From Steromphala cineraria (lineage: Eukaryota > Mollusca > Gastropoda > Trochida > Trochidae): 64,000 bases of DNA. The stretch spans positions 10,427,724-10,491,723 of the forward strand of contig OU744736.1 in the NCBI GenBank assembly GCA_916613615.1, read 5' to 3'. The first letter of the stretch is position 1. Each line of letters begins with the position of its first letter. The notes under the pieces were generated by a model. It worked only from the letters and a program-made list of their open reading frames with translations. It had not been told where the DNA came from and searched no databases. The translations under genes were made by a program, and so were the position numbers. Shown one piece after another: positions 11,601-23,000 of this stretch.

Positions 11601-13956
11601 TCTATGTCGAGACAGCGAGGACGCCCAGAAAGTGTTCCTGGATAACGACGGCTTCTCTGTGTTGATGAGGGCCATGCAGACCGACGTTGAGAAGCTGAAA
11701 ATAAAAGCTTCATTTCTGCTGTCTAACATCTGTACAGATAAACCAGCATATAAAGGTAGGAGCAACTACTGTATATTGATGAGCAAACTAGATAATTATG
11801 AAATGTGAGTATCATCTACATTATCGAGTTGTGAAATAGTATTAGAGTAATTTAGTAAGCGAATATTGTTTAATTAACTCATTCAATTTTAGTTTGTTGA
11901 AATCCCTCATTCCTCTGTATTATTTCATTCAGGCAAATAGATGTTGAAACAAGTCACTTCCTAGATTTGTTACAAAAGATATTTTATATAAGCGTGCCAA
12001 GCTTAGAAACATGACTTTTTGTATTGTAGCCGATGTTGTAAGCTGTTAATAGTTGGGGTATGTTTGCTACGATGATGATAATTTATTCATCATAATATTC
12101 ATTGGGAACCAATTAACAGATAGCCCATAATTGCACATTGTATGATTAAGTGCTATTGTCAAGTTCGAAGATTATGAGCATGGGGTGCTCTACATGTTTA
12201 TGTTTGTAGTTTGGGTGCAAGTGACGGTTTAGATGTTGATCAAGTCCACCATGATTCTGCTAACAATTCATAAAGTCATTTTTGATGATTTTTGCAGTAT
12301 ATATCTTTTAACATAATTTGTTGGTTATAACTCATTTTTATTGAGTGAGTGAATAAGTTATATTTCAGTTATTTAACACATAAATTTTTCATTGAAACAG
12401 CTGATATCAATTACATATACCATATTTGTTTAATTACATTGAAGTGAATATCATAATCATATGATAAAATAATGTCATTTTACCCATGTATATTTCAGAT
12501 ATCCTCTGTGATATTGGTATGATAATTCAGCTGCTATCAATTATCATATTCGTTGAAACTTTATAACATTGAAGCGACTTTCATATGATTAAATTATGTG
12601 TCATGTATATTTCAGACATCCTCTGTGACATTGGAATGATAGACCAGCTGATTGGCCACCTGAACGAGGATCATGCTCTCCATCACGAGCACCTGATGTC
12701 TGCGCTTCTCTCCATCGTCTCGGGTCACAGCCGCGCCATTGCCGAGTGTCAGAGGTCAGAGTTCAACCTGCCCAAGCTGCTTCAGGACAGGATACAGATT
12801 CTGGAGGGCAAGGAGGAATATCAGGTTTGTAATTAACTCCTCATACGATAAGCAACATAGTAAATCTGGAAAACATGGGCGGAAGCAGAGTTTTTTATTT
12901 TTGATGGGTGTACCCTTTGTGTGTCAAAAATTATTACTTTTTTTAACAGAATACTTATTTTATCACAAGGTTCTATCTCGTATGACACCGACACTAAAAT
13001 AACATGTTATCGGCTAGCAAACATGTGTTGAATATTTCCTTTGGTCCGGTACAAGGATACATTTGATAAGTTATTTTAAAATTTCATTCATATTTTTCAC
13101 TATATTTTCATTAAAAAAGAACAATAAGACAAAAGTATTTTATTTTACAAGATCGATTAACTTTGAAATGGCATTGATGATTGTGTAATGACATCCAGTG
13201 TACACATTAATTCGCTTGACTCGTTGGGCTGCCAGGTACCCCTCACTTGGCCTCTATTTTTTTTGTCTGAAACTTAGACCTTGTGTATTAGCCTATTAGG
13301 CGACCCCCTCCTTTGATTCCTCAATTTCTGATATAAAAAAACTTGCCTTGAAATAAATGGTATGTGTTCACAGGAATATTTGCTTTGAACTTCTGACAAT
13401 AAACAACTACTCTCATCATTTACTATAGTACCGTAACTATAAACTCTCTTGGCTTGGGTGTGCACTTCTTACCCCTGACCCCTCCCCTAGAATGATAAAC
13501 ATATTTTGCTGAAATATCCTTGCTCACTTGTCTTTGTAGAAATTCCAAGAGATTAAAATTTCTTGACAAAGATTGTAAGATTATTATGATTGATATTTGA
13601 AGTTACATTGAATAGATAATTAAATTGAAAATTTGAAATATCCAAGGATATTTCGCAACTATTTTTGTCATAGGGATGTATACCAAACTTGGCGTTTCAC
13701 TTGCGACTGTGATCAATATACAGGAGGTTTATGTTCTGTTATTGTTATGGAAGATTTAATGCAGAAGCACAATCCAATACGGTACCGGTATATTAATATT
13801 ATTCCTTCATATTAATGGAGGATACAAGTGTTGGTGTTTCCACCTAGCATGTAATGAGTGTTTGATCTGTTATTTCAGGAGGAGAGAGAATACGCCAGCA
13901 ACCTGCTACACATCGTGACTAGTGAACAACACGGCCAGGACGCAGAAGCAAGATGA
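2530..13956 (+). CDS. HSPBP1: Hsp70-binding protein 1 (HspBP1/Fes1-type nucleotide exchange factor), six exons
   Basis: Exons 2530-2670, 5487-5661, 6112-6333, 11600-11755, 12616-12824 and 13879-13956 join in frame to 326 codons, close to the ~360 of human HspBP1. All introns have GT...AG ends. The N-terminus (PP-R-x-x-K-x-L-x-x-x) matches the conserved start of the family. Residues ~100-300 form the armadillo-like helical repeats that wrap the Hsp70 nucleotide-binding domain, and the diagnostic DGFSVLMRAMQ block is in exon 4. The protein is a cytosolic co-chaperone that releases ADP from Hsp70. The ATG at 2530 is the first in frame with the conserved N-terminus. A heat-shock element lies ~200 bp upstream. 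Intron 1 carries a LINE and intron 3 a large tandem array. The gene converges with CTBS. I see no frameshift or lost key block. Confidence 0.95.
3093..5010 (+). mobile_element. 5'-truncated, broken Tx1/L1-like LINE (reverse transcriptase C-terminal half)
   Basis: Residues read from 3093 to 3600 match the end of a LINE reverse transcriptase (NLLGIKFD..., LTPMGRNVVLKSLLLAKLNHLF..., F-x-W-x-G-K). One in-frame TAA at 3600-3602 is followed by more matching sequence to about 3860. A frameshift then leads into a 380-codon frame (3868-5010). That frame ends with a C-x2-C-x8-H-x3-C knuckle near 4623-4675, typical of Tx1/L1-type ORF2 C-termini. The fingers and YxDD catalytic region are absent, so it is a dead, 5'-truncated insertion. 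It lies in the sense direction in HSPBP1 intron 1. Confidence 0.85.
5487..5661 (+). CDS. HSPBP1: HSPBP1 exon 2
   Basis: Starts after TATCTTCAG and ends before GTGAGG with one base carried over to form the split Asp codon 106. It encodes ...VEQMKKCIDV..., matching the VEQMK-C block of the human protein, and the first helical repeat. Confidence 0.93.
6112..6333 (+). CDS. HSPBP1: HSPBP1 exon 3
   Basis: Follows TATTTTGTAG. It encodes DFHKIGG...(helical repeat)...YAMSC. The donor is GTAGGT at 6334, which splits the Cys codon (T|GT). The alternative donor GTGAAG at 6339 puts exon 4 out of frame, so the 6334 donor is chosen. Confidence 0.92.
6427..10610 (+). repeat. large tandem array, ~143-bp unit, in HSPBP1 intron 3
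   Basis: About 27 units share the core CAAATAGGGTCACAGGGGTC, then CTTAAAAACC, CTTCTTCTCCAG, a CTAGAG block and GCAGACTCCTTGGACAATGG. Three header segments (from 6427, 7218 and 8902), with AACTCATC/AGCTCATCAGGACTGAA and GTCCGTC motifs, show that the array grew from a dispersed mollusc repeat found again at 23.95-24.42, 25.6-26.46 and 31.89-32.08 kb. Each unit contains a pyrimidine tract ending in CAG in the sense direction of the gene, so it looks like a 3' splice site. Confidence 0.9.
6838..10215 (+). repeat. 1.68-kb tandem duplication inside the array
   Basis: The block at about 6838-8522 recurs at about 8523-10213 with nearly every base conserved, including the header at 7221 versus 8905 (offset 1684). 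The one clear length difference is an 8-bp indel near 8130/9820 (CATGACCC-type), after which the offset is 1692. This indicates a recent higher-order duplication. A collapsed or expanded assembly could mimic it. Confidence 0.85.
10601..11126 (+). repeat. tandem duplication of a ~250-bp segment
   Basis: 10601-10850 is repeated at 10851-11126 with a ~24-bp insertion in the second copy. Each copy ends in AGCTCATCTGGCC...GATGAGCTACAGAGCCAATGGCTCTATTTTT-type sequence. That terminus, with its GAGCCAATGGCTC hairpin, also occurs inverted at about 23948 and 25575, so it is the end of the dispersed repeat family. Confidence 0.85.
11600..11755 (+). CDS. HSPBP1: HSPBP1 exon 4
   Basis: Begins after TTGAAG with GT completing the split Cys codon. 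It encodes LCRDSED...DGFSVLMRAMQ...K-KASFLLSNI, the most diagnostic HspBP1 block. The donor is GTAGGA with one base carried over. Confidence 0.93.
12359..12615 (+). repeat. decayed tandem copies of the exon 5 border
   Basis: Three aligned units end in TATTTCAG, at 12368, 12498 and 12615 (spacing 130 and 117). The middle unit continues with ATATCCTCTGTGATATTGGT, a recognisable copy of the exon 5 start (D-I-L-C-D-I-G-M-I). The first unit is more decayed but aligns at the CAGCTG...TCAATT block. Only the third joins exon 4 in frame to the full exon. Use of the middle acceptor reaches a TAA after about 24 codons. Confidence 0.8.
12616..12824 (+). CDS. HSPBP1: HSPBP1 exon 5
   Basis: Follows TATATTTCAG. 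It encodes DILCDIGMIDQL...HHEHLMSAL...ECQRSEF...EEYQ, matching the human HEHVLGAL/EEYQEE region, and ends in phase 0 before GTTTGT. GC is higher than in the flanks, as expected for coding sequence. Confidence 0.94.
13879..13956 (+). CDS. HSPBP1: HSPBP1 exon 6 (terminal)
   Basis: After TATTTCAG it encodes EEREYASNLLHIV... and ends at TGA 13954-13956. It continues the EEYQ-EE junction of the family. The 3' UTR runs to about 14.65 kb. Confidence 0.93.
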   Translation, partial: EEREYASNLLHIVTSEQHGQDAEAR

Positions 13957-14626
13957 AAATGGTCGTGGTGACATTCATGATTTGAGTATTGTGTGTATAT
14001 GACAAGCAACGTAAAACTCAACAAGAAAATGAACTGTGACTTCTATAACTCTTTTTGCGCAAGATGTTATTACTGGATGATGTGATGTCATGTATATGGC
14101 AATGCCAGAGCATGATGCAAAATTTCCAGTTCAGACGATGAGAGCTAGGATTGGATTCTCACATGTCACATCTATCGAACACAAATTCCGTTGATAAAGC
14201 CAATAACATCTGCTTGCTCTTTTTATTCTCAACTCCCTTAGGAGTATAGAATTAATGAGCAGCAAAGTCTTCACACCTTCCCACCAGATGATAAAGTCTC
14301 CTCTTGGTTTGGCACAATTTCATCAGGTTCACATTTCTCATCTTGGTGTCACAGGATTCAGTCTCAACCTCTCAGAAAAGGAAGTCATTAACCCAGGCAC
14401 CCATTCAGCAATAAGCTGATGTTTTTCTCACGTGCTTACCCTGGTATCACTATGGACCGCCATTTTCTTATTTCAGTTTTGAAAAGACAAACATCCAGCT
14501 TTGAAAACTATTTTTATTACAAGAGAAACAATGAAAGTGAATAGTTAAGAGAAAAAATGGAAATACAAAGGCGCTGTCTTTCAATATTGATACAATTTAG
14601 TATGTTTGTTGATGTGAACTGTCTTG

Positions 14627-14632
14627 AATAAA
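14627..14632 (+). promoter_or_regulatory. polyadenylation signal of HSPBP1
   Basis: AATAAA lies 670 bp after the stop codon, with T-rich and GT-rich sequence beyond it. It is the best-placed signal. Confidence 0.6.
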
Positions 14633-15218
14633 GTTTATTCAAATAAAACAATCTTTGTACAATTGATGGTTATTGTTGGGAGTCATTGATTTCTATTAAT
14701 ACTAAAAGGTAATGGTTACATTGATTCTCAATCAAGAGATTAAATATCCAAATATTTCAATTAGTTTCAAATCACAGCAGTTGTAATGAGCATGTTTAAA
14801 TAATCAACAAGATTAGATAGTTTCACAGCAGAAAAGCACTTGAGCCTAGAAGCAAGACTAAATGAACTTTGGAGAAAATATTAATCTTCATATCTCCAGA
14901 TTAATGTAGCATTCCACCCCTGGAGCTTGTGATCTGCTACAAACCGTGTGCCGTCTTTGACATTCTACTTTCTGAATTAGCAGGACATTTTATGGCATTT
15001 CTGGTAGTACAATTTTCTGAATTAGCTAAAACATCCTTTACCTCCTGTGGTACTTTACCTAAAGGATTTCTCTTGTAACTTTTGAAATTTAGCTTATATC
15101 AGGTTATACATTCCAAGGTATATTTTCTTAAAATGATTAAATTACAACTGGATTCTGCCTTAAAGTGACATTAAAAAGAAAGAAAACTGTTCTAGGTTTA
15201 AATGTGATGGATATGGTT

Positions 15219-15467
15219 AGCATGGACTCAGATTGTGAGTGAACTCAGTTGTTGTTTGGTTGATTACCGATCGGCATTATCAGCTAAATGTTTAGGAATT
15301 AGGTTGACTTTTCAGACAATTTTCAAAGAGAGGAAAGGCTATGATATAGGGAGATATAATATATCTGAGGACCATAGCAGCTAAAGCATGGACTCAGATT
15401 GTGAGTGAACTCAGTTGAAGTTTGGTTGATTACTGATTGGCATTATCAGCTAAATGTTATAGAATTA
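15219..15467 (+). repeat. pair of ~83-bp direct repeats
   Basis: GCATGGACTCAGATTGTGAG starts at 15220 and again near 15386. The two copies share about 83 bp with a few substitutions, through ATTATCAGCTAAATGTT. The surrounding GAGGACCATAGCAGCT / AAGGACCACAGCAGCT suggests a ~166-bp tandem unit. Confidence 0.75.
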
Positions 15468-18129
15468 GATATTATATCTAAGGACCACAGCAGCTGAAGA
15501 CTTAGGTCACATGACTCCAGGGGTGGCTGAGAAATTAATTGCAGATTCTAATCATCTTAATAATGCACATGTAAAAGTTGCAAGTCATTTTACTTTACAT
15601 TTTGCCGATTGGAGCACTTTCAAATATGTATAAAAGAATATGAATGCATACAAAAAAGTGTAAAATATTTAAAGATATTTTAATATGACCAACCTTAGGT
15701 GACATAGCAATTATCATATGAAAATATTGAACAACTTGCAATTTAAAATTTATCAATCAATTTTTCTATTAAAGAACCAAAGGGAAAGCATTAATTTTGG
15801 AGATCAAATGTTTGAAAATTGAAAATTATGCATTTTGTATCAGCTATTTTGAGAAAGATATCGAGATCTTACTCAGCAAATCATTTATCAAAATGTAGAA
15901 GATTTTGACAATCAAGATGAGATTAATGTACACCAGCACAAAGTCAAAACTCTAAAAATAGTTACAATTTCACAGTGGCATGAAACAATCATAGTGGTTC
16001 TTTAAAGTGGATGGAATGTATAAATTGCATAACATTTTGGACCCAAGTAAAATATACAAATTTTGATAATAAAGATATTCTTGACAATTCAAAGTATAAA
16101 TCTCAAATTAACTCTTTAACAGCCATTTTAAAACTACTTATCTTACCAGGGTATGAACATGACGCTAGACCAAAGAAGTATTTCAGATTTTATCAGTCAG
16201 CACCGCATTCTTTCCTGTAATGATGTAAACTCTCTTCTAGTAAAGATCAAAGGCACCATGAGGCCTTTTCACAGAATAAACTTGTCACTTGATCAAAGGC
16301 ACTGATCACTCTTTATTCTGCAATAAAGTATCCTTATTGAGTGACGTCTGTAAACGATGGTGCATGACATAAAAAATATTGTGCCATGGCCCTGGAGGTC
16401 GTTCAATTCACACCATTAGGCCTTTAAAAAAAGTAATTTGTTTCTGGTTTCCGGCAGTGTCAGTTTAAAACAAGCACCAAGCCCTTTTTTCAAGATGTTG
16501 ACATGAAAAAAATGAAAATTTAGACCCGCAGACATGGAAAACCTTGAAACATGAACTTTAAAATTTGTCCTCGTTTCTGTTCGTGTAATGAGGACGCAGA
16601 TTCAAAGGTTATCTTTCTTTCTTTTTTCTTCACGTTCAATGATAAAAACAATTAGAAAAAAAATATCTGAGTCATGACATAATTTTTACTTGGCATTAAA
16701 GACCAGAAACATTTTTATATTTTGGGGCCTTACTTAATTTACTCCAAAATATTCATTTACTTCTTAGAATTAAAATTATATACTAGTAAAGTAACAAATC
16801 ATTACTTTAATTTATTCATTAATTTAGATAGAAATTGAACTTAAATAGCTATCAAAGAGGAAACAACCTGCAACAAAATTAACATCAAATTTCGTTTACA
16901 AAATATTACCATTATTCTCCCCATTGATGATTTGTATTACAAGAAGAAAGCTAATTGCAGAGAAAAAGTTTTTTTGAGATTTGTACCTTAGTTATCTTAT
17001 GAGCGAGTCACTGTCACATAGGACTTGCATATAGGGGCATATCTTATTACAAAAATAGTCTTAAAAAATTTGTAAATATTGCAAGATGCTTTCACAATCA
17101 AAGCTTTAACAATGTGTAAAATATTCACAAATATTCACAATTACGTGCATTGATCTGTAACATTATTTAGTTGACATACAAAAAATATTTGCATGTCATG
17201 CAATACAACTCAATCAAGAAAACAATAACACAAAAGTGTGATGTTACATCAAACAGATGAATATAACATTGATTAGATTTTACAATACAGGGACTTGCAA
17301 AAATTATCATTTTTCAAATTAGAACCCATCAAAGGCAATTTTTTCAAGATGATAGTTTTGCAAGAATAATAGCCATATGAAATCATTAATGAATTATTAA
17401 CTTAAATGTTAAGTTTAGAAATGATAAAGAAGAAATGATAATTAAAATCAGGAAGGGATATCAAACATGTCGTGGAGCAAACAGTCTAATGGTCAAATCA
17501 GTGTATAATATACAAAAAGTGAACATCACTGCACTCATTGTTTATGATTGAAATTAAACTTGTTATTGCATTATCTTATACCTGTTCCTGCATATCAAAT
17601 TCAATTCCACAATACACAAAGCTCCAAATAATATGTTCCATGCTGAAAACTTCACAATCACAATTCAAATTTAAGTACCATATTACTGATGAAACTTTAA
17701 TGAACTGTATGCAGGAAAATTTGAATATCCAGTTCGTTGCACCTAAATAATCACTTAACCGACAAGAGAAATAAAATATTAAATTATCAGAATAACTGAG
17801 AGCTTAACATATATATACTTCAATCATGTCATTCATTGATGATAAAGGATTTTGGAATGTTAAAAAATACAGTTTAAAATTACCTTTCAAAATCATTTGT
17901 TATGGGTTTTTTTACATGATAAATAAGATATAGATTGATATAAATAATTGAAATGCATTGTATGATCTTAATAATATCACCATGTCATAACAAGACAGCC
18001 GAGAAATATTAACTATTCTATTATATATAACTAATTCTCTCAAGCCATGCATTTTTATAATGAATAGTAGCAAAATTATTTGTTGCAAAGTTTCTTTAAT
18101 AGCTTTGCAGACTGCACATCTTAGCCAAT

Positions 18130-18480
18130 CCTGCTTCATCAGCGTATTTTGCTTTTTATAGCCAGCCAATCATATGATGCCCTTTAGCGGCATAAACACG
18201 GAAGAGGGAGAGAAGTCGTAACAGTGTGATTCACGTTATCCACTAGGAGTGCTAATGATTATGTATCTCATATCGAGTTTTCACTGCCGCTAAGCTTTCA
18301 AGCAATGTTCTATTAGAATTCCACGAGAGGCATCACTAGATAAAAGTGTATGGAGTTCGAAATAGCTGTAAAAATTTAGGCAATATAAAGCATTGAGTAA
18401 AAAGTCATCAGCAATAAAAGTTTTTTGGCTTGATGGGTATTGGGTTATGTAGGTTAAGCGCGGGTAGTGATTGCTTATGA
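18130..18480 (+). mobile_element. diverged copy of the 62-bp-TIR MITE
   Basis: Blocks such as CCTGCTTCATCAGCGTAT, CCAATCATATGATGCCCTTT, CACTAGGAGTGCTA and CATCACTAGA match in order the internal sequence of the element at 36522-36960. The right terminus has decayed. It is an old copy of the same family. Confidence 0.65.
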
Positions 18481-19374
18481 AGCCGAATGTTTCTCTCCAT
18501 AAATGGCTGATCCTACCTCTATTTGAATGAAAAGAATTCTTGCCAAGCTTCAGTATTTTTGTTTCAAACTTGATAACAGTACAAATAAGTTACTATAAAC
18601 AATTGTCACCTCCAATGCAATAAAGAAATTGGAATCTACAAATTTGTTCCTTTTTTTTTCGAAAACAACCTCGATCCAAGATGTTTAGTTTTAGACAAAA
18701 TATTCCTCAAACGCCATTGGGCTAAATAAGGGGTATGTTAACTAAGCACAAATATAATCTTAGTTCATGTTTGAACTTACCATCATAAAAGATGAAACAA
18801 GGTTTCTACTTTATGAAAAATATTCAGGATAAAAGATGATAATATAACATTGCACAATCACAGTTATTTCAGAAAAAAATGCATCATTTTCATTTATTAG
18901 ATCTATCATGCTCATGCACTGATTAAAAGTAACTCTTCAGGATCAGAGGATATATCTGTCTCTATACTTATATCTATAGGTGCTCGACACTTCAAAGGTG
19001 TCAAATTACATTTGTGTTTCCTCAAAGCATAACCTGGGATGATGATTGGTTGGATATATATATCTGGATCAAAAACATACATATATAAATTCTTTGTTCA
19101 AAACAATTTTGATTAACCTGCAAAATGACGGTATTAGAAACCTTACTGTTCAATGAAATATCTTTGTGACACTGGAAAAACATACGTAACTCTTGCATCA
19201 AATAATCTTTTTATGTGATATTTTGTTATTCATTCATTTGATTGACTATATCAACATTCATTCCATTATCTAGAGATAAAATCTATCTTCAAATCAAATA
19301 CGGTTTACCCCTCGTATCAAATTACAGTATCTGCCTCGAATGTTGACAAACAATTAGGGTATATATTTTTGTTT

Positions 19375-19465
19375 GTCTGTACATATGTACATAGCGCCTT
19401 GAGCATGTCTGTCGAGGTGGATTGGGCGCATATATAAATATGCATATTATTTATTTTTTATTTAA
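19375..19465 (+). mobile_element. retroposon 3' tail
   Basis: CATAGCGCCTTGAGCATGTC followed by GGGCGCATATATAAATATGC and a run of TATT. The GCGC...TATATAAAT plus short-repeat tail resembles the 3' end of CR1/L2-type LINEs and the SINEs that use them (compare 49480-49560). No coding part is attached. Confidence 0.45.
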
Positions 19466-19858
19466 TTCTTGAAAGGTAAAAAGAAGGCAGTTTAGTCTGA
19501 AATACATATTTAACATGACAAATCAATAGAAAGTCAAATATCTCTTTCATCCAATGAAACACGCTTCTACTAATCTACATTTAAGTAGCAGGCAGTATTT
19601 AAAGAAATAAATTCTAAAACAATTTGCAAAAGCGGTCTTTTAAAAAGTTAGATATTTAGTATATGGTTTTGATACTTTACAAAATTGGCTCTGAAGATCA
19701 TCAAGCATCACGTAACAAAAGGTCACAATTTGGATTGACTATTTTTTAATGTCGAATAAATGCAAAAAATTTGTGATTTGTAGAAACTCACTTGAAAATT
19801 ATTTTCTATGCATTTTAAGTTTTTTCTATTTCAGAAGCGTCTTATGAAATCAAATTGA

Positions 19859-20022
19859 TCACAAATGCAAATTATCGTCATCATCGTGGTATTCAATTTG
19901 GTCTCGTTTGAAGGGTGGTTCGCGAGGTTTGGTGACCCTACGACGGAGTGCGAGACACGTGAACATAACTCCCAGTAGCACGCCCAGCAGCAAGCAGCCA
20001 ATCGAAGCTCCCGCTACCACAT
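19859..20022 (-). CDS. CTBS: CTBS exon 9: transmembrane segment and cytoplasmic tail
   Basis: After TTTGTTGCAG it encodes VVAGASIGCLLLGVLLGVM-F-T-CLAL followed by RRR and a tail ending DDDD-NLHL-stop (TGA 19861-19859). A ~25-residue hydrophobic helix with a positive stop-transfer marks a type I anchor. Soluble vertebrate CTBS has no such segment. Confidence 0.85.
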
Positions 20023-23000
20023 CTGCAACAAAAATATTTTTCATATGTATCTGTCTTTCTGGCCTACTTGGTCACATGACAGCATTGATGTGAGGTTATG
20101 TCAACCTGAGTGAAGGGCGAGAGGTTGATATAACAACCCGAGCAGCACCGGTTGGCAAAAGAAGAAGTTCCAGTCTGTAATATTGTAATTCAAAAGATCC
20201 CTTTGTTGCTGTGACTGTGCTGAATCAAATACATCCTGTATATTTCTAGTCATTACAGTGATGCAACTTTTATTCACAAATCGATTAAAAAGCAGTGATA
20301 TCTTCAATAGGCAAGCAATAACCTCTTTGAGAGGCATTTAGAAGCTGGTTGATGAAGAAGAACAAGTTATATGGATATTCAACTTCTTTATAGCATGAAA
20401 TGCGACGTTTCTACTAAGCAATAATTTGACTTACCTTATATATTTACAGTGCTCAAATTCAGCTTCAAAAAGTCATTGTTGCTAAATTGACCTGACATGA
20501 TTTTATGAATTATTGAATATTGAAGAGAAATAATGAAATAAAAGAGAAAGATTGAAGATCAACCTCCATGGTTATATCATAAGGATGAACACCTGCAATT
20601 ATCAACAGAATACAGTCATCTTTAAAGCTATTGATTAAGTTTTCTTTTCACTGCTTAAAGTATAATTATTACAAACCTGCATGATATTTTTGTGGCGGTG
20701 CTTGTGTGACGCTTTCCTTCAGTATGCCGTGGAGCACCCAGTCCCACATGGCCCCATTGAAGCCCTTCGTGAAGAGAGATGAATCATCCGAGAGGTCTTC
20801 AGCATAGTAGATGGCAATACCTGCACACAGAAACATACCCAGTCAGGTTTATTAATAGATGGCAATACCTGCACACAGAAACATACCCAGTCAGGTTTAT
20901 TAATAGATGGCAATACCTGCACACAGAAACATACTCAGTCAGGTTTATTAATAGATGGCAATACCTGCACACAGAAACATACTCAGTCAGGTTTATTAAT
21001 AGATGGCAATACCTGCACACAGAAACATACCCAGTCAGGTTTATTAATAGATGGCAATACCTGCACACAGAAACATACTCAGTCAGGTTTATTAATAGAT
21101 TGCAATACCTGCACACAGAAACATACTCAGTCAGGTTTATTAATAGATGGCAAAGCCTGCACACAGAAACATACTCAGTCAGGTTTATTAATAGATGGCA
21201 ATACCTGCACACAGAAACATACTCAGTCAGGTTTATTAATAGATGGCAATACCTGCACACAGAAACATACTCAGTCAGGTTTATTAATAGATGGCAATAC
21301 CTGCACACAGAAACATACTCAGTTAGGTTTATCAATAGATCACAATACCTGCACACAGAAACATACTCGGTCAGGTTTATCAATAGATGGCAATACCTGC
21401 ACACAGAAACATACTCAGTCAGGTTTATTAATATATGGCAATACCTGCACACAGAAACATACTCAGTCAGGTTTATCAATAGATCACAATACCTGCACAC
21501 AGAAACATACCCGGTCAGGTTTATCAATAGATGGCAATACCTGCACACAGAAACATACTCGGTCAGGTTTATCAATAGATGGCAATACCTGCACACAGAA
21601 ACATACTCAGTCAGGTTTATTAATATATGGCAATACCTGCACACAGAAACATACCCAGTCAGGTTTATTAATAGATGGCAAAACCTGCACACAGAAACAT
21701 ACCCAGTCAGGTTTATTAATAGATGGCAATACCTGCACACAGAAACATACTCAGTCAGGTTTATCAATAGATGGCAATACCTGCACACAGAAACATACTC
21801 AGTCAGGTTTATTAATATATGGCAATACCTGCACACAGAAACATACCCAGTCAGGTTTATTAATAGATGGCAAAACCTGCACACAGAAACATACCCAGTC
21901 AGGTTTATTAATAGATGGCAATACCTGCACACAGAAACATACTCAGTCAGGTTTATCAATAGATGGCAATACCTGCACACAGAAACATACTCAGTCCTTT
22001 GCAGGTTTATTGATACATAAGCGCTTGGAGTGCTTTATTTGATAACCATAAAATAAATTTCTCTAATTCTGATTGCCAAAAGATAACACATATGAATCTG
22101 TGTATGAGCAGAACATCCAGTCAAATTCATCGCCTGACAAATCAAACAGGTCATCATAGTCGACTTGACCTTCTAAAGATGGAATGGGGATGTAAAACAG
22201 TCAATCAATCAATTGTCAATTGTCCAAATTTACAGTTACCAACATTATGGAGATTTCAAGGTTTTATGTTAATTTTGATTGTGTTGTTACATACATCAAA
22301 GAAAGAAAAATGGTTTTCTGGATCATCACAATTGACTAAAACCCTATCTTGATAATGTGCTTAACTGACCCTGCATTGTTTGCAAGGGTAAGGAAATAAC
22401 AGAATTTACAGCTGTGCTTCAAGGAAGTATTAAATAAGGATGGGTATCGTGCCTCATTTCTGTATTGCAATATATTGGTACTTCTTTTATTCAAGAATGT
22501 GCATGCTATCTTGTCTAAATATGAGCGTTAAGAACGATCATCATTGCTCAGCTATGAGCTGTTATGACAAGGGATATTTTTTATACTGTTTATGATCTGT
22601 ATACATATTTTAGCCTTTTTTCACAACTTCACACTTCGTGAAGAATTTTCCATCAATCTATTTTATTTGGTTCTGTTTTTTTGTGTGTGCAATTTTAGAT
22701 TGAAATAGCTTGTTTTAAAACGTTCGATATTTTCAGAAGTGTGTACCGATTTGTATCACGTTGTTCCTGTATTGCAATATACCGATATATATCGATAATA
22801 CAGCGCATCCTTAGTATTAAACTATTAAATAATTGAAATATTGCTGAAAAAAACTTTATTTCAAATTCAACAATAAGTGTGAGGAAGAGACAGATTTACC
22901 TTTAAGTCCGAACTCGTGAGCATACTGGTACTTAAGTCGGAGACTCATGACGTTCTCAAACCAGACCTGGTTGTAGCTATGTGTCGTGTTATTCTGAAAC

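Larger units (their letters stand above)
14650..19858. other. intergenic interval between convergent genes
   Basis: Between the 3' ends of HSPBP1 (+) and CTBS (-) I see no coding sequence. Contents: a pair of ~83-bp direct repeats (15219-15467), a diverged MITE (about 18135-18480) and a retroposon-like tail (about 19385-19460). The rest is AT-rich sequence with no recognised features. The 3' UTR of CTBS must lie in its right part. Confidence 0.7.

Noticed and set aside
20809..22010. CRISPR-like regular repeat array
   Set aside because: Units are contiguous with no unique spacers, lie in a eukaryotic intron, and are explained as exon-border duplications.
20779..22020. Long overlapping ORFs (413 codons on +, 393 on -) with 16-residue repeats
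   Set aside because: Both come from the 48-bp minisatellite, whose unit length is a multiple of three and lacks stops in these frames. The exon 8 frame through the same repeat stops at once.
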